DNA of 64,000 bases from Nocardia cyriacigeorgica NBRC 100375 (GTDB taxonomy: Bacteria; Actinomycetota; Actinomycetes; Mycobacteriales; Mycobacteriaceae), in the NCBI RefSeq assembly GCF_000308555.1, contig NZ_BAFY01000210.1:1-64000 (forward strand), given 5' to 3'. Numbering within the stretch: position 1 is the first letter of the stretch; every line of letters starts with the position of its first letter. Below are positions 32,735 to 41,958 of this stretch, piece after piece. Below the pieces are notes generated by a model. That model made no database searches, had not been told where the DNA came from, and worked only from the letters and a program-made list of their open reading frames with translations. The position numbers and the translations under genes are program-made.

Positions 32735-35620
32735 ATGCGGAGGCGACACAAGCGGATGGAAGCTGCACCGCGACCCTGGCAATTCAGCCTGCCCAACTGG
32801 TCGGTTACCCGCAAGGTCGGCATCGTGCTCGTGCTGCCGGTGGTACTGGCCACCGCGTTCGCGGTACTGCGGATCAACAATGAACTCCAGACCATGGACC
32901 AGTTGGACGCGGCCACCGAACAGGCCATCATCATCCGGCCGATCGTGAGATTCGGCACCGCCACCGAACATCTCGCGGTAACCGCGACATCGAGCTGGGG
33001 CAACCCCGCCGATCCGCGCACCGACGCCGCGCTGACCCGTTTCGATCAGGCCCTGGCGGACATGGAAACCGCCCTCCAGGACACCGGGGTCAGCAGCAAG
33101 GTCACCTCCGAGCTGTCCTCGGCGGTGGCCATCGGCACCACCATGCGCAACAGTCTGCGCAGCGGATCACCGGCCATGGTCGGCGATCAGGCCGACGAGA
33201 TCGGCATGCGCATCGGTAACGCGCTCGCGCTGTCGCCGTCGGTGGAAGACCTCGTCATCCAGCGATACTTTCTCCAGCTGACCACGATTCAGACCGCGCG
33301 CCGCGTGCTCACCGAGCAGCGCATGCTGATCAGCTCACCCGATGCCGCCCGCAACCCGAGCATGCGGGCCAGGGTGCTCACCTCCGCGGGCGCCGAGCTG
33401 ACGATGATCTACCAGTACGGCCAGATTCTGCCGGAGCTGGCGGGCAACATGCGGCCGCTGCTGGACGCTGTCCAGACCCGTCTGGCGACCTTCAGCCAGA
33501 ACACCGCCGACCCGGCGAGCAATCCGGCGGTGCTCGACTCGTTGCAGGTCAGCGCCGACACCTATGACGCCACCACCGCGCAGCTGACCGACATCATCGA
33601 CGCCGCGCTGCTCGACCGCACCACCACCGCGCAGAACAGCGCCCTGCGCGAGACCACGATCGTGATGGCGGTGCTGCTGGCGGGCCTGGCGCTGGCGCTG
33701 GCCGTCGCCCGGACCCTGGTGGTCCCGGTGCGCAGGCTGCGGCGCGACGCGCTCGAGGTCGCGCACGTCAAGCTGCCCGACGAGCTGTCGGTGGTGCGCG
33801 CCGGTGGCACCACCCCCAAGATCACCCCGGTCGCCGTGCACACCACCGACGAGATCGGCCAGCTGGCCCGAGCCGTCGACGAAATGCACGAGCAGGCGCT
33901 CAATCTCGCCGCCGAGCAGGCCCGTCTGCGCGTGCAGATCGGCAACATGTTCGAGACCCTGTCGCGGCGCAGCCAGTCGCTGGTGGAACAGCAGCTGGCG
34001 CTGATCGAGGATCTCGAACACGACGAGGACAACAGCGAACGGCTGCAGAGCCTGTTCCGCCTCGACCACCTCGCCACCCGCATGCGCCGCAACGGCGACA
34101 ACCTGCTGGTGCTCGCCGGTACGGCGTTGCGCCGCGGCCAGCTGCAGCCGGTGCCGCTGTCGGACATGCTGTGGAGTGCGGTCTCCCAGGTCGAGGACTA
34201 TCAGCGGGTCGAGATCGGCACCGTGCCCGACGGAATCGTCGCCGGTGAGCCCGCGGTCGACATCGAGCATCTGCTCGCCGAGCTGATCGACAACGCGCTG
34301 CGCTACTCGCCGCCGACCACGCCGGTCGCGGTGACGGTCGCGCGCGCCGTCGACGGCGGCTACCTGATCGAGATCACCGACCGCGGCCTCGGCATGTCGG
34401 CCGAGGACCTTCAGGCCACCAACGAGCGCCTCGCCTCCGGTGGTGAGGTCACCGTCGAAACCGCCCGCCGGATGGGTCTGTTCGTGGTGGGCCGGCTGGC
34501 CAAGCGGCACAACATCACCGTCAGCCTGCGCCGCACCTCGACGATGGCCCAGCAGCCCGGTATCACCGCGAGCGTGCATCTGCCCGGCGCTCTGGTCGCG
34601 CCCGCGATGGACGACACCGACGGCAAGCCGCCGACCGATCCGTTCGCGGCGCTGCCGCCGGGCACGCCGCCGCAGCGCACCCTGGTGTCGGTGCCGAGCC
34701 TGCCCGAAGCGCCCTCCCCCGCACCCGAATCCGAGCCGGTGCCGCTGTCGACGTGGGGTACGACGAGTAACGGCCTGCCGCAGCGTCGCCCGTCCATCCG
34801 GGTGGCGGAGTCGCCGGAGCAGCCGTCGGTCTCGGTGCCGGCGAGTGCGCGCACCGATTCCGGTGCCGAACGCTCCGATGCCGAGGATCGTTCCGGCAAC
34901 GCCCCGTTCGGCCCCCCGACGCCCGAGCCGCATCCGGGCGACGCCGAGACCGGCCCGAACCGGATCGTCTCCGTCGAACCGGAGGGAGAGCCGACGGGCC
35001 TGTGGGCCGAAACCACCGAGCACCCGATCGTGACGCCACAGGCCCAGACCATGGCACCGCAGGCCGAGACGACGGCGCCACCAGCGGAGACCACGGCGCC
35101 ACCGGCGCAGCCGCAACCGCGGCCGACCACCGCCGGGTCCGGCCTGCCGATCCGGCGTCCGGCTCCGGTGCGGGACGAGCCGCAGCAGACGCCTTCGGTA
35201 CAGCAGCCGCAGCAGCCCGAGACCGTCACCGTCACCGCCGAATCCGCGGCGGCGACCACGACCTCGACGCGTCTGCAGCCGGTCGGCGGCGATTCGCCGA
35301 CCCCGATCTATCAGCGCATGGTCTCGGAGTGGCTGGTCGAGCCCGCCACCGCCCAGCCGTCGACCGGCACCTGGTCCTCCCCCGCGGACGCGGGCTGGAC
35401 GGCGGCCGAGGATGCCGCCAAGCCGACCACCAGCGGCCGGACCGTCGGCGGCCTGCCGATCCGCAGGCCGGGTGCGCAATTGGTGCCGGGTGGCCTGGCC
35501 CCGGTCGAAGAAGCGGGCACTCGTGACCCGGAGGAGATCCGGAACAACCTGACCAGGCATCTCAGTGGGGTCCGCAGCGGGCGGGCCGAAGCGCAGCACA
35601 ACGACGGAGGGCTTGCATGA
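32735..35620 (+). CDS. Conservon sensor kinase (CvnA-like, nitrate-sensor type)
   Basis: A roughly 961-residue membrane histidine-kinase-like protein. After a basic start come transmembrane helix 1 ([18 protein letters not shown]), an extracytoplasmic nitrate/nitrite-sensing helical domain, helix 2 ([19 protein letters not shown] near 305-325), a HAMP-like segment, the helix [20 protein letters not shown] and an ATPase domain with [16 protein letters not shown] near 510 and DRGLGMS. The last about 330 residues are proline-rich, disordered, and contain GLPxRRP three times. In conservons this protein works with the roadblock, DUF742 and GTPase products. ATG 32735 is a best guess; GTG 32732 or ATG 32756 are alternatives. 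Confidence 0.9.
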   Translation: MRRRHKRMEAAPRPWQFSLPNWSVTRKVGIVLVLPVVLATAFAVLRINNELQTMDQLDAATEQAIIIRPIVRFGTATEHLAVTATSSWGNPADPRTDAALTRFDQALADMETALQDTGVSSKVTSELSSAVAIGTTMRNSLRSGSPAMVGDQADEIGMRIGNALALSPSVEDLVIQRYFLQLTTIQTARRVLTEQRMLISSPDAARNPSMRARVLTSAGAELTMIYQYGQILPELAGNMRPLLDAVQTRLATFSQNTADPASNPAVLDSLQVSADTYDATTAQLTDIIDAALLDRTTTAQNSALRETTIVMAVLLAGLALALAVARTLVVPVRRLRRDALEVAHVKLPDELSVVRAGGTTPKITPVAVHTTDEIGQLARAVDEMHEQALNLAAEQARLRVQIGNMFETLSRRSQSLVEQQLALIEDLEHDEDNSERLQSLFRLDHLATRMRRNGDNLLVLAGTALRRGQLQPVPLSDMLWSAVSQVEDYQRVEIGTVPDGIVAGEPAVDIEHLLAELIDNALRYSPPTTPVAVTVARAVDGGYLIEITDRGLGMSAEDLQATNERLASGGEVTVETARRMGLFVVGRLAKRHNITVSLRRTSTMAQQPGITASVHLPGALVAPAMDDTDGKPPTDPFAALPPGTPPQRTLVSVPSLPEAPSPAPESEPVPLSTWGTTSNGLPQRRPSIRVAESPEQPSVSVPASARTDSGAERSDAEDRSGNAPFGPPTPEPHPGDAETGPNRIVSVEPEGEPTGLWAETTEHPIVTPQAQTMAPQAETTAPPAETTAPPAQPQPRPTTAGSGLPIRRPAPVRDEPQQTPSVQQPQQPETVTVTAESAAATTTSTRLQPVGGDSPTPIYQRMVSEWLVEPATAQPSTGTWSSPADAGWTAAEDAAKPTTSGRTVGGLPIRRPGAQLVPGGLAPVEEAGTRDPEEIRNNLTRHLSGVRSGRAEAQHNDGGLA

Positions 35621-36030
35621 CCAACCCGAACCCGAACAGCACCACGGACGAGAACCTGAACTGGCTGGTCGCCCGGTTCACCCGGGACGTACCCGGTGTC
35701 TCCCACGCGGTCCTGGTGTCGGCGGACGGCCTGTTGCAGGCCACCAGCCCGCATCTGCCCGCCGACCGCGCCGAACAGCTGGCCGCGGTGACCGCCGGTC
35801 TCGCGAGTCTGTCCACCGGTGCCGCACAGCTTTTCGACGGCGGCAAGGTGATGCAGTCGATCGTGGAGATGCAGCGCGGCTATCTGCTGGTGATGAGCGT
35901 CGGCAACGGCTCGCATCTGGCGGTGCTGGCGAACAAGTCGCACGATATCGGCCGCATCGGCTACGAGATGGCGCTGCTGGTCGATCGAGTGGGCTCGGTG
36001 GTCTCCGCCACCGCCCGCACTGCCGTCTGA
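35617..36030 (+). CDS. Roadblock/LC7 protein (CvnB-like)
   Basis: A 137-residue roadblock/LC7-domain protein ([20 protein letters not shown] start, then VSADGLLQA and a hydrophobic [18 protein letters not shown] strand). Such proteins bind small GTPases, similar to MglB with MglA, and here should regulate the conservon GTPase. Its ATG overlaps the kinase stop by four bases (ATGA), so it is translationally coupled. Confidence 0.92.
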   Translation: MTNPNPNSTTDENLNWLVARFTRDVPGVSHAVLVSADGLLQATSPHLPADRAEQLAAVTAGLASLSTGAAQLFDGGKVMQSIVEMQRGYLLVMSVGNGSHLAVLANKSHDIGRIGYEMALLVDRVGSVVSATARTAV

Positions 36031-36037
36031 GTGACCC

Positions 36038-36412
36038 ATGTCCTCATTCGGCTCCGGCCCGTACAACCGGCCGACCACTCGCGTCAGACCCTATGCCCTG
36101 ACGTCGGGGCGCACCGAGCCCGCGGTGGACCTGCCGCTGGAGGCGGTCATCGAGACCATCTCCTATACCCCGCGCGGTGATTGGCCCTCCGGTGACATCC
36201 GCATCGAGATCCTGCGTCTCGGTGCGCACCTGCTCTCAGTTGCCGAAATCGCCGCACACCTGGATCGTCCGCTCGGTATGGTCCGGGTCGTTATCGGCGA
36301 TCTCGTCGTGGACGGGAACCTGCGAGTGCATTCGACTCTGACCGAACAGGCGAGCTATGACGAACGCCGTTCCCTGATGGAGAGGACATTGCGTGGACTC
36401 CGTGCCTTATAG
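36038..36412 (+). CDS. DUF742 winged-helix protein (CvnC-like)
   Basis: A 124-residue DUF742 protein, third gene of the conservon. The typical N-terminus (NRPTTRVRPYALTSGRT) and a winged-helix-like core (LLSVAEIAAHLDRPLGMVRV, then VIGDLVVDGNLRVH) are visible. In other conservons this protein bridges the kinase and the GTPase. It starts 8 bases after the roadblock gene and overlaps the GTPase gene by 20 bases. Confidence 0.92.
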   Translation: MSSFGSGPYNRPTTRVRPYALTSGRTEPAVDLPLEAVIETISYTPRGDWPSGDIRIEILRLGAHLLSVAEIAAHLDRPLGMVRVVIGDLVVDGNLRVHSTLTEQASYDERRSLMERTLRGLRAL

Positions 36413-37028
36413 GAGACCGGATCGGGGCTCCGCGCCCGAGGACACCGACAACCGCACCGCGTCGACCAAGATCGTCGTCGCCGGTGGTTTCGGTGCGGGC
36501 AAGACCACTTTCGTCGGTGCGGTCTCGGAGATCGTTCCGCTGCGCACCGAGGCGATGGTCACCCGGTTCTCCGACGGTATCGACGATCTTGCCGATACGC
36601 CGGAGAAGGAGACGACCACCGTCGCCATGGATTTCGGCCGGATCATCCTGCCGGGCAACCTGGTGCTCTATCTGTTCGGCACGCCCGGCCAGCGTCGTTT
36701 CTGGTTCATGTGGGACGACCTGATCCGTGGCGCCATCGGTGCCGTCGTGCTCATCGATACCCGCAGGCTGGAGGACAGTTTCGCGGCGGTCGACTTCTTC
36801 GAGGCGCGTAAGCTGCCGTTCCTGATCGCGGTCAACCGGTTCCCGGACGCGCCGCGTTTCCCGATCGCGGAACTGCGTGAGGCGCTGTCGGTGCGCCCCG
36901 GTGTGCCGATCGTGGATATCGACGCCCGCAACGCCGTCGAGGTGCGGCAGGCGCTGGCCGCGGTGACCGAGTACGCGATCTCGGAGCTGCAGGCCATGGA
37001 ACTGGAAGGGGCCGCCAGGCATGGCTGA
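36393..37028 (+). CDS. Conservon GTPase (CvnD-like)
   Basis: A 211-residue Ras-like ATP/GTP-binding protein. P-loop GGFGAGKTT is at residues 31-39, the G3 motif reads GTPGQRRFW and the G4 position reads VNRFPDA, giving Arg where most GTPases have Lys in NKxD, as in other conservon GTPases. It should cycle under control of the roadblock protein. GTG 36393 has GAGAGGA upstream and overlaps the DUF742 gene; its own stop overlaps the next gene by eight bases. Confidence 0.93.
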   Translation: MDSVPYRRPDRGSAPEDTDNRTASTKIVVAGGFGAGKTTFVGAVSEIVPLRTEAMVTRFSDGIDDLADTPEKETTTVAMDFGRIILPGNLVLYLFGTPGQRRFWFMWDDLIRGAIGAVVLIDTRRLEDSFAAVDFFEARKLPFLIAVNRFPDAPRFPIAELREALSVRPGVPIVDIDARNAVEVRQALAAVTEYAISELQAMELEGAARHG

Positions 37029-37839
37029 CACGCTGGCTTCGGCGACCGGTCTGCTCGCGGCCGAGGCGAACGCCGAGATGGAGTGGTTCGCCATGGGGTA
37101 CTGGCTCATCGGGCTTTCGCTCGGTGTGTCCGCGCTCGGCGCGCTGGTCGGTCTGGCGTGTGTAGTGCACGGCAGGCGTTCGGCCCGGTTCCGTCCGGTC
37201 TGGCTGGGGGCAGCGGCGATCTCGATCGGCGGCGTGGGGATCTGGCTGGCGACCGCGGTGCCGCTGCTCGGGGTGGCGGTGCCGGGGACAGTGTTGCGCT
37301 ATGACGCGGCCACGCTGGGCGTTTCGCTGGCGGTGATCGTCATCGCGGTGTTCGCGGGGCTGGTGATCGTCGGGCGCGAGCTGCGGTTGCCGCGGTTGGT
37401 GGCCGGCGGGCTGGTGATGGGGCTCGGCGCCGGGCTGATGCAGTACCTGCAGGTGTCGTCGGTGGATGTGCAGGGCTCGGTGGAGCTGACGGTGTGGCTG
37501 CTGGTGGTGGCCACGGTGATCGCGGTGATCGTCGCGACCGGATGCCTGTGGGTGTTCCAGTCGATGCAGGTGCTCGCGGCGCGGATCGGCACGATCGTCT
37601 TGTTCGCCGCCGGGGTGGCAGGCGTCTATTACACCGGTGTGGCCGCGCTGGGGTTCACCCTCGACGATGCCGCCGAATCTCCGGCCGGGATGCAGTTGTT
37701 CGACTTCGTGTTCCCGATGTTCGTGCTCGGTTCGCTGGCGTTGGCGTTGCCGATCACCGCGGTGCTGGTGGCGCCGGATCGGCGGGAGCTGGCCACGGTG
37801 GATCCGGCGCCGCGTCCGGTGCTCGAGCCGGCGCGCTGA
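37021..37839 (+). CDS. Degenerate MHYT-type integral membrane protein
   Basis: A 272-residue protein with about seven transmembrane helices, coupled to the conservon by an eight-base overlap. Its helix pattern resembles the MHYT sensor domain, in which repeated Met-His-Tyr-Thr-like motifs bind metal. Here the corresponding places read IWLATAVPLL, LMQYLQV and VYYTGVA, so the histidines are missing. It may have kept the fold but lost the metal site. No output domain is attached. A role as membrane partner of the conservon is inferred from position only. Confidence 0.72.
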   Translation: MADTLASATGLLAAEANAEMEWFAMGYWLIGLSLGVSALGALVGLACVVHGRRSARFRPVWLGAAAISIGGVGIWLATAVPLLGVAVPGTVLRYDAATLGVSLAVIVIAVFAGLVIVGRELRLPRLVAGGLVMGLGAGLMQYLQVSSVDVQGSVELTVWLLVVATVIAVIVATGCLWVFQSMQVLAARIGTIVLFAAGVAGVYYTGVAALGFTLDDAAESPAGMQLFDFVFPMFVLGSLALALPITAVLVAPDRRELATVDPAPRPVLEPAR

Positions 37840-37858
37840 GGCGGGGCCGGGGGATGTG

Positions 37859-38122
37859 GTGACGGCCGAGCAGGAAGCGCTGCTGCGTGAGTTGCGGGAG
37901 CAGATCGGGGAATTGCGCGCCGAGGTCAGCGACTTGGAGGCGACGGTCGCTGATCTGGTGCAGCGGGTCGAGCAGCTGGCCGGACCGTCGCTGTGGTGGC
38001 TGTTGTCGCTGCCGGTCGCGGTGATCGGTGAGGTGCTGCGGCGGGTCGGTGCGGTGGTGCCTGGTCTGCCGCGGTGCGAAGGGGCGGGTCCCGACGGAGC
38101 CGCCGACGTGGATCGCGGCTGA
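37859..38122 (+). CDS. Small coiled-coil protein with hydrophobic tail, unknown
   Basis: An 87-residue protein from GTG 37859, with GGGGG just upstream and a 19-base gap after the MHYT-like gene. Residues 3-40 form a clear heptad coiled coil (EALLRELREQIGELRAEVSD), followed by a hydrophobic stretch (LWWLLSLPVAVIGEVLRRVG) that could be amphipathic or membrane-associated. No family is recognised. It is probably the last gene of the conservon operon. Confidence 0.5.
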   Translation: MTAEQEALLRELREQIGELRAEVSDLEATVADLVQRVEQLAGPSLWWLLSLPVAVIGEVLRRVGAVVPGLPRCEGAGPDGAADVDRG

Positions 38123-38559
38123 GCTCGCGTGTCCTCACGCGCGGCGAGAATCGCGGCGGAGGCGGGGGTTTCGGCGAGTGCCGGGAGAGTTCTTGGCGAT
38201 GAGCGGGTTCTCCCTTTCGGGAGAACCCGCCCTCTCGAACGAGGGTACCGGCGGGCTATCCCGAAATCATCAGTGCAACAGGACTTTTACCCAGGCCAAA
38301 AACCAACTCTCAGTATGAATTTCGAGAGCTGGCAATCTGATCGCAATCGGCCCTTCGACTGTATCGCCAAGTCGCTTCACCAGCAAGGATAACCAACTGA
38401 TTGCCATAGCGCCGCGAACGCCGGGCGAGCACGCCGGGTGAACAGCCGGGAAATAGTGGCGCGCCGGTAGCCGACTTCCTCTCGACTTCAGACCCCCTGA
38501 CGCCATCGCGCGCGCTATCGTCGCAGGCGCACATGCAGGTTCGTCCGAAGGAGTTTCGT
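38123..38559. other. Intergenic region after conservon operon
   Basis: About 440 bases without a convincing gene. It contains the hairpin 38203-38230, then AT-richer sequence with several short open frames on both strands that lack ribosome binding sites, and the promoter region of the small gene at 38560. Confidence 0.4.
38203..38230 (+). terminator. Hairpin terminator of conservon operon
   Basis: GCGGGTTCTCCC at 38203-38214 pairs perfectly with GGGAGAACCCGC at 38219-38230 around a TTTC loop. It follows the last operon gene by about 80 bases; a pyrimidine tract rather than a pure T-tract follows. Confidence 0.7.
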
Positions 38560-38784
38560 ATGGCCGTCAACGTTGTGCTCGACAAGGTGCTCGACAAGGA
38601 GTACGAGAACAAGTCCCTCGCGGAAATCCTCGCCGCGCCCCCGTCGGCGCTCGCCGGCCTGACCGAGGCTCATGACAAGCAGCTGCTGGATGCCCTGAAG
38701 ATCAAAACGATCGCGGATCTGGGCAACAACAAGTTCTTCCAGCTCGCCGCTGCCCTGGTTCAGCTCAAAGAACAAGAAGGCTGA
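38560..38784 (+). CDS. 74-residue protein of unknown function
   Basis: A short gene with a clear AAGGAG seven bases before ATG 38560 and a strong terminator after it. The product reads as an all-helical protein; the middle (PSALAGLTEAHDKQLLDALK then IKTIADLGNNKFFQLAAAL) resembles helix-hairpin-helix repeats in outline, without the usual GxG hairpins. It is a stand-alone transcription unit. Not recognised further. Confidence 0.7.
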   Translation: MAVNVVLDKVLDKEYENKSLAEILAAPPSALAGLTEAHDKQLLDALKIKTIADLGNNKFFQLAAALVQLKEQEG

Positions 38785-38800
38785 TCACTCCGGCGACATG

Positions 38801-38840
38801 CGAAGGGGCGGCGTCACGATCGCGTGACGCCGCCCCTTCG
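38801..38840. terminator. Perfect 18-bp bidirectional terminator
   Basis: CGAAGGGGCGGCGTCACG at 38801-38818 pairs with CGTGACGCCGCCCCTTCG at 38823-38840 around ATCG. It lies between the convergent 74-residue gene and rpmF. Confidence 0.9.
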
Positions 38841-38861
38841 CACTGCGGGCGAACGGATCCC

Positions 38862-39035
38862 TCAGATCCGTTCCGGGTCGATCAGCCCGCGACGCACCGC
38901 CTGGACCAGACGGCGCGGAACCCGATGCACGACACCACCGACCGTGACCGGCACCAGGTCCGGCGGCGTCGCTTTCCAGTTCGAGCGACGGCTGCGGGTA
39001 TTGGACCGCGACATCCTGCGCTTGGGAACCGCCAT
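38862..39035 (-). CDS. rpmF: 50S ribosomal protein L32, zinc-free form
   Basis: A 57-residue L32: [20 protein letters not shown] start is typical. It has no cysteines, so it is the zinc-independent (C-) paralogue used when zinc is scarce. ATG 39035 gives the family length; the longer frame runs into the L31 gene. It follows the L31 gene by one base and belongs to the low-zinc ribosomal cluster. Confidence 0.92.
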   Translation of the reverse strand: MAVPKRRMSRSNTRSRRSNWKATPPDLVPVTVGGVVHRVPRRLVQAVRRGLIDPERI

Positions 39036-39036
39036 G

Positions 39037-39321
39037 TCAGCCCTCCCCTCGTCCGGGCTGGGGCTGCGCACCGCGCGCCCGCTTGCCGTATTTGCGCTCG
39101 AACTTCTCCACCCGGCCCTGGGTGTCGAGCACCCGGTGGGCGCCGGTCCAGAACGGGTGTGAATCCGCGGTGACGTCGACCACCAGCAAGGGGTAGCTCT
39201 GTCCGTCGGACCAGACCACGGTCCGGTCGCTGGTCGCGGTGGACCTGGTCAGGAACTGTTTGCCGGTGCTCGAATCCTCGAACACCACCGGGTGGTAGTC
39301 CGGATGAATCCCTGCTTTCAT
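39037..39321 (-). CDS. rpmE2: 50S ribosomal protein L31 type B, zinc-free form
   Basis: A 94-residue type B L31: [20 protein letters not shown] start and [20 protein letters not shown] core. The CxxC of the zinc-binding L31 is absent. ATG 39321 has AAAGGA upstream. Read from the mrf side of the divergent low-zinc cluster, probably on one mRNA with mrf and rpmF. Confidence 0.93.
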   Translation of the reverse strand: MKAGIHPDYHPVVFEDSSTGKQFLTRSTATSDRTVVWSDGQSYPLLVVDVTADSHPFWTGAHRVLDTQGRVEKFERKYGKRARGAQPQPGRGEG

Positions 39322-39394
39322 CGATCGTCCTTTCTGTCGTGCGGTCGATGTCCTGTGCGCACGGGAAGCGCGCGACGCGACCGGATTCGGTGCT

Positions 39395-40684
39395 TCACTC
39401 GGCGCCGCGTTGATCTCCGGCGATCGGCAGCCCGGTCGACTCGGCGGATTCGCACGGGTCGGCATGCCACTCGCCGAACGGGTCGTCCCACTGCGCCACC
39501 CGCTCGGGTGCGCGCTCCACCAACCGCAATTCGTCGTCTTCGACCAATGCCCAGTGCAGGGCCTGCCGGATATCGGCCGGGTCGGCGTCGTGCACCAGGA
39601 CCACCAGCGAGACATCGCGGTCGCCGAAGCGGTCGTCCCAGCGCAGCGCGGCCATGGCCCGGCGGTCCGGATCGGCCTCGGCGAGTTCTTCCGGCGTCAT
39701 CGCGGCCAGCCAGCGGCCCGCGCCGCCGACCCGCAAACCGCCGCCGGCCGATTCCAGCCACACCACCTCGTCGGGCTGGGTGGCCAGCCACAACCGCCCG
39801 CGTGCGGTGACCACACCGTCGAACAGCACATCCAGCGCTTCGTGCAGACGCGCGGGATGGAACGGGCGACCTGCGGCGAATTCGACCAGCGTCACCCCGT
39901 GCTCGGTACCCAGCGGTGGCTGACCGCGCAGCAGCGGCGCGTGGGCGTCGAAGATCCGGCCGCGACGCGAATCCGCCGGGATCCGGGTGAGCAGCGCGTC
40001 GACCTCGGCCGGGCCGATCGCGTCGGCCGCACACCAGTGCACCGGAGCCTGCGGGACGAGCCGGGTGAGGACGGCGCCCAGCCGTTCGCGGTCCAGCACG
40101 TCGACCTGGTCGGCGCCGGTGACGATCAGCGCGTCGGCGAAATCGACCTGGCCGACGGCCACCTGCGCCACGGTGCGGTCGTCGTCGGCGGTGGCAAGAC
40201 CGCTTTCGGCCAGGGTCTCGTCGCCGGTCGCGTCGGCCAGCCACACGCGAGCATCGGCGCAGGTCAGCACGGCCTCGATGCGCACGTCACGCCGAGCGGG
40301 ACCGTCAACCCGGCCGACCACACCGGCGACGACGACGTCCTCGATGGCATGACATACCGCTTCCGCCTCGAAGGCGGGGTCCAGCGCGAGCACGATGCGC
40401 GTCACCGAATCGCGGGCGGCCAGGGTGCACAGCAGCGGGAGCAGATCCGCGCGCAGCGTGCACGAGACACACCCGTGGGCAAGCTCGAGCACCTCGACGC
40501 TCTCCCTGCCGCCGTCGCGCACCGTTCGGCGGACGATGCCCTCCCGCAGTTCGGCCAGATCGTGGCGGACGACGACGGTGCCGGGGGAAGCGCCCAACGC
40601 ACGGGCCACCTGGTCGACACCCTCGGTGGCGCGCCCGGAGGACCCGGCGACCACCACGACCGGTGTTCTGCGATCGGGAATCAC
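39395..40684 (-). CDS. mrf: CobW-family ribosome factor Mrf-like
   Basis: A 429-residue CobW/COG0523-family protein resembling M. tuberculosis Rv0106/Mrf, which helps the hibernation factor Mpy reach zinc-starved ribosomes in mycobacteria. The cysteine motif GCVSC is at residues 71-75 (the family has CxCC here). The N-terminus ([17 protein letters not shown]) lacks the lysine of a proper Walker A loop, as I recall for this subgroup too, so GTP hydrolysis is doubtful. The C-terminal CobW domain has [13 protein letters not shown] and [11 protein letters not shown]. It is divergent from rpmB, with a Zur-like box just before its start, and leads into rpmE2 and rpmF. Confidence 0.85.
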   Translation of the reverse strand: MIPDRRTPVVVVAGSSGRATEGVDQVARALGASPGTVVVRHDLAELREGIVRRTVRDGGRESVEVLELAHGCVSCTLRADLLPLLCTLAARDSVTRIVLALDPAFEAEAVCHAIEDVVVAGVVGRVDGPARRDVRIEAVLTCADARVWLADATGDETLAESGLATADDDRTVAQVAVGQVDFADALIVTGADQVDVLDRERLGAVLTRLVPQAPVHWCAADAIGPAEVDALLTRIPADSRRGRIFDAHAPLLRGQPPLGTEHGVTLVEFAAGRPFHPARLHEALDVLFDGVVTARGRLWLATQPDEVVWLESAGGGLRVGGAGRWLAAMTPEELAEADPDRRAMAALRWDDRFGDRDVSLVVLVHDADPADIRQALHWALVEDDELRLVERAPERVAQWDDPFGEWHADPCESAESTGLPIAGDQRGAE

Positions 40685-40697
40685 AGCAACCCCTTTC

Positions 40698-40714
40698 GGT
40701 AACGGTTTTCATTA
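40698..40714 (-). promoter_or_regulatory. Zur-like box, mrf side
   Basis: GGTAACGGTTTTCATTA; on the minus strand it reads TAATGAAAACCGTTACC, close to the TGAAAATGATTTTCA-type Zur box of actinobacteria. It lies 13 bases before the mrf start codon. Binding by Zur is inferred. Confidence 0.6.
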
Positions 40715-40749
40715 ACAGCTCGCCACACGGTACAGTGCCGAACGGTCGT

Positions 40750-40770
40750 TGTCGAAAACGATTGTCATCA
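40750..40770 (+). promoter_or_regulatory. Zur-like box, rpmB side
   Basis: TGTCGAAAACGATTGTCATCA, whose core GAAAACGATTGTCA (40754-40767) closely matches the AAAATGATTTTCA-type Zur box. It lies about 20 bases before the rpmB start and would repress the rpmB-rpmG-rpsN-rpsR unit when zinc is plentiful. Confidence 0.68.
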
Positions 40771-40790
40771 CCTAATGGAGGGAGCCCGCC

Positions 40791-41027
40791 ATGTCGGCCC
40801 ACTGCCAGGTCACCGGCCGCCGGCCCGGTTTCGGCAAATCCGTCTCGCATTCGCACAAGCGGACCAACCGCCGCTGGAACCCGAACATCCAGCGCAAGAC
40901 CTACTACCTGCCCAGCGAGGACCGCCGCATCACGCTCACCGTCTCGGCCAAGGGCATCAAGACCATCGACCGCGACGGGATCGAGGCCGTAGTGGCCCGC
41001 ATCCGCGCGCGCGGCGACAAGATCTGA
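40791..41027 (+). CDS. rpmB: 50S ribosomal protein L28, zinc-free form
   Basis: A 78-residue L28 ([20 protein letters not shown] start, [16 protein letters not shown] core). A single cysteine remains near the N-terminus, not the CxxC pairs of the zinc-binding form. First gene of a four-gene unit for alternative ribosomal proteins; GGAGGGAG lies upstream of ATG 40791. Confidence 0.94.
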   Translation: MSAHCQVTGRRPGFGKSVSHSHKRTNRRWNPNIQRKTYYLPSEDRRITLTVSAKGIKTIDRDGIEAVVARIRARGDKI

Positions 41028-41040
41028 GCGGAGAACCACG

Positions 41041-41211
41041 ATGGCATCGAAATCGACCGAACTGCGCCCGGTGATCAAGCTGAAGTCCACCGCGGGCACC
41101 GGCTACACCTACGTCACCCGCAAGAACCGGCGCAACGACCCCGACCGCATGGTGCTGCGCAAATACGACCCCGTCGTGCGCAAGCACGTGGACTTCCGCG
41201 AGGAACGCTGA
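41041..41211 (+). CDS. rpmG: 50S ribosomal protein L33, zinc-free form
   Basis: A 56-residue L33: [20 protein letters not shown] start, [20 protein letters not shown], and [17 protein letters not shown] end. It has no cysteines, unlike zinc-binding L33. The gene starts 14 bases after rpmB and its TGA shares one base with the rpsN ATG (TGATG). Confidence 0.93.
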   Translation: MASKSTELRPVIKLKSTAGTGYTYVTRKNRRNDPDRMVLRKYDPVVRKHVDFREER

Positions 41212-41516
41212 TGGCGAAGAAATCCAAGATCGCCCGCAACGAACAGCGCAAGGAGATCGTCGCCCGCTATGCCGCGCGACGGGCCGAGCTCAAGGAACTG
41301 ATCCGCAACCCCGCCACCCCCGACGCCGACCGGGCCGCCGCCCAGTCGGCCCTACAGCGCCTGCCCCGCGACGCCAGTCCGGTACGATTGCGCAATCGGG
41401 ACGCCGCCGACGGACGACCGCGCGGACATCTCCGGAAGTTCGGGCTCTCTCGGGTACGTGTACGCGAGATGGCCCATCGGGGAGAGTTGCCCGGTGTGCA
41501 CAAATCGAGCTGGTAG
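41211..41516 (+). CDS. rpsN: 30S ribosomal protein S14, zinc-free long form
   Basis: A 101-residue S14 of the long, cysteine-free type ([20 protein letters not shown] start, [20 protein letters not shown] core, KSSW end). The zinc-binding short form with CxxC pairs is replaced by this one in low zinc. One-base overlap with rpmG. Confidence 0.95.
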   Translation: MAKKSKIARNEQRKEIVARYAARRAELKELIRNPATPDADRAAAQSALQRLPRDASPVRLRNRDAADGRPRGHLRKFGLSRVRVREMAHRGELPGVHKSSW

Positions 41517-41549
41517 AAACCCTGATCTCGTGAGTAAGGAACCCGACTA

Positions 41550-41804
41550 ATGGCAGTCAAGCGAGCACCGTCGAAGAAGGTCCGAGCCGAACAGGCCCGC
41601 AAGCCGAAGAAGAACCCGCTGATCGCCGCCGGTATCGAGACCGTCGACTACAAAGACGTCAACCTGCTGCGAACCTTCATCTCCGACCGCGGCAAGATCC
41701 GCAGCCGCCGCGTCACCGGCCTCACCCCGCAACAGCAGCGACAGGTGGCGGTGGCGGTCAAGAACGCCAGGGAGATGGCGCTGCTCCCGTTCACCAGCCG
41801 CTGA
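41550..41804 (+). CDS. rpsR: 30S ribosomal protein S18, zinc-free form
   Basis: An 84-residue S18 ([20 protein letters not shown] core, [20 protein letters not shown] end) without the N-terminal CPxC motif of the zinc-binding form. Last gene of the rpmB-rpmG-rpsN-rpsR unit; a strong terminator follows. Confidence 0.95.
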   Translation: MAVKRAPSKKVRAEQARKPKKNPLIAAGIETVDYKDVNLLRTFISDRGKIRSRRVTGLTPQQQRQVAVAVKNAREMALLPFTSR

Positions 41805-41871
41805 CCCGCGCCGCCGCGTCCACCAGCTCGCGGCACCGCGATACTCACGGCACCGGCGTCCCGCAACGACC

Positions 41872-41900
41872 AAGGCCCCCGATGCGGCATCGGGGGCCTT
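41872..41900 (+). terminator. Terminator after rpsR
   Basis: AAGGCCCCCGATG at 41872-41884 pairs perfectly with CATCGGGGGCCTT at 41888-41900 around CGG, followed by GTCGTCTG. It ends the low-zinc ribosomal unit. Confidence 0.88.
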
Positions 41901-41958
41901 GTCGTCTGCCGGGCGAACGCGCAGCAGCCGCGGCGGACGCCTGAGTTAAGGTGTGCCC

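Noticed and set aside
33335..35599. 754-codon open frame on the - strand
   Set aside because: Antisense to the conservon kinase, compositionally an opposite-strand shadow.
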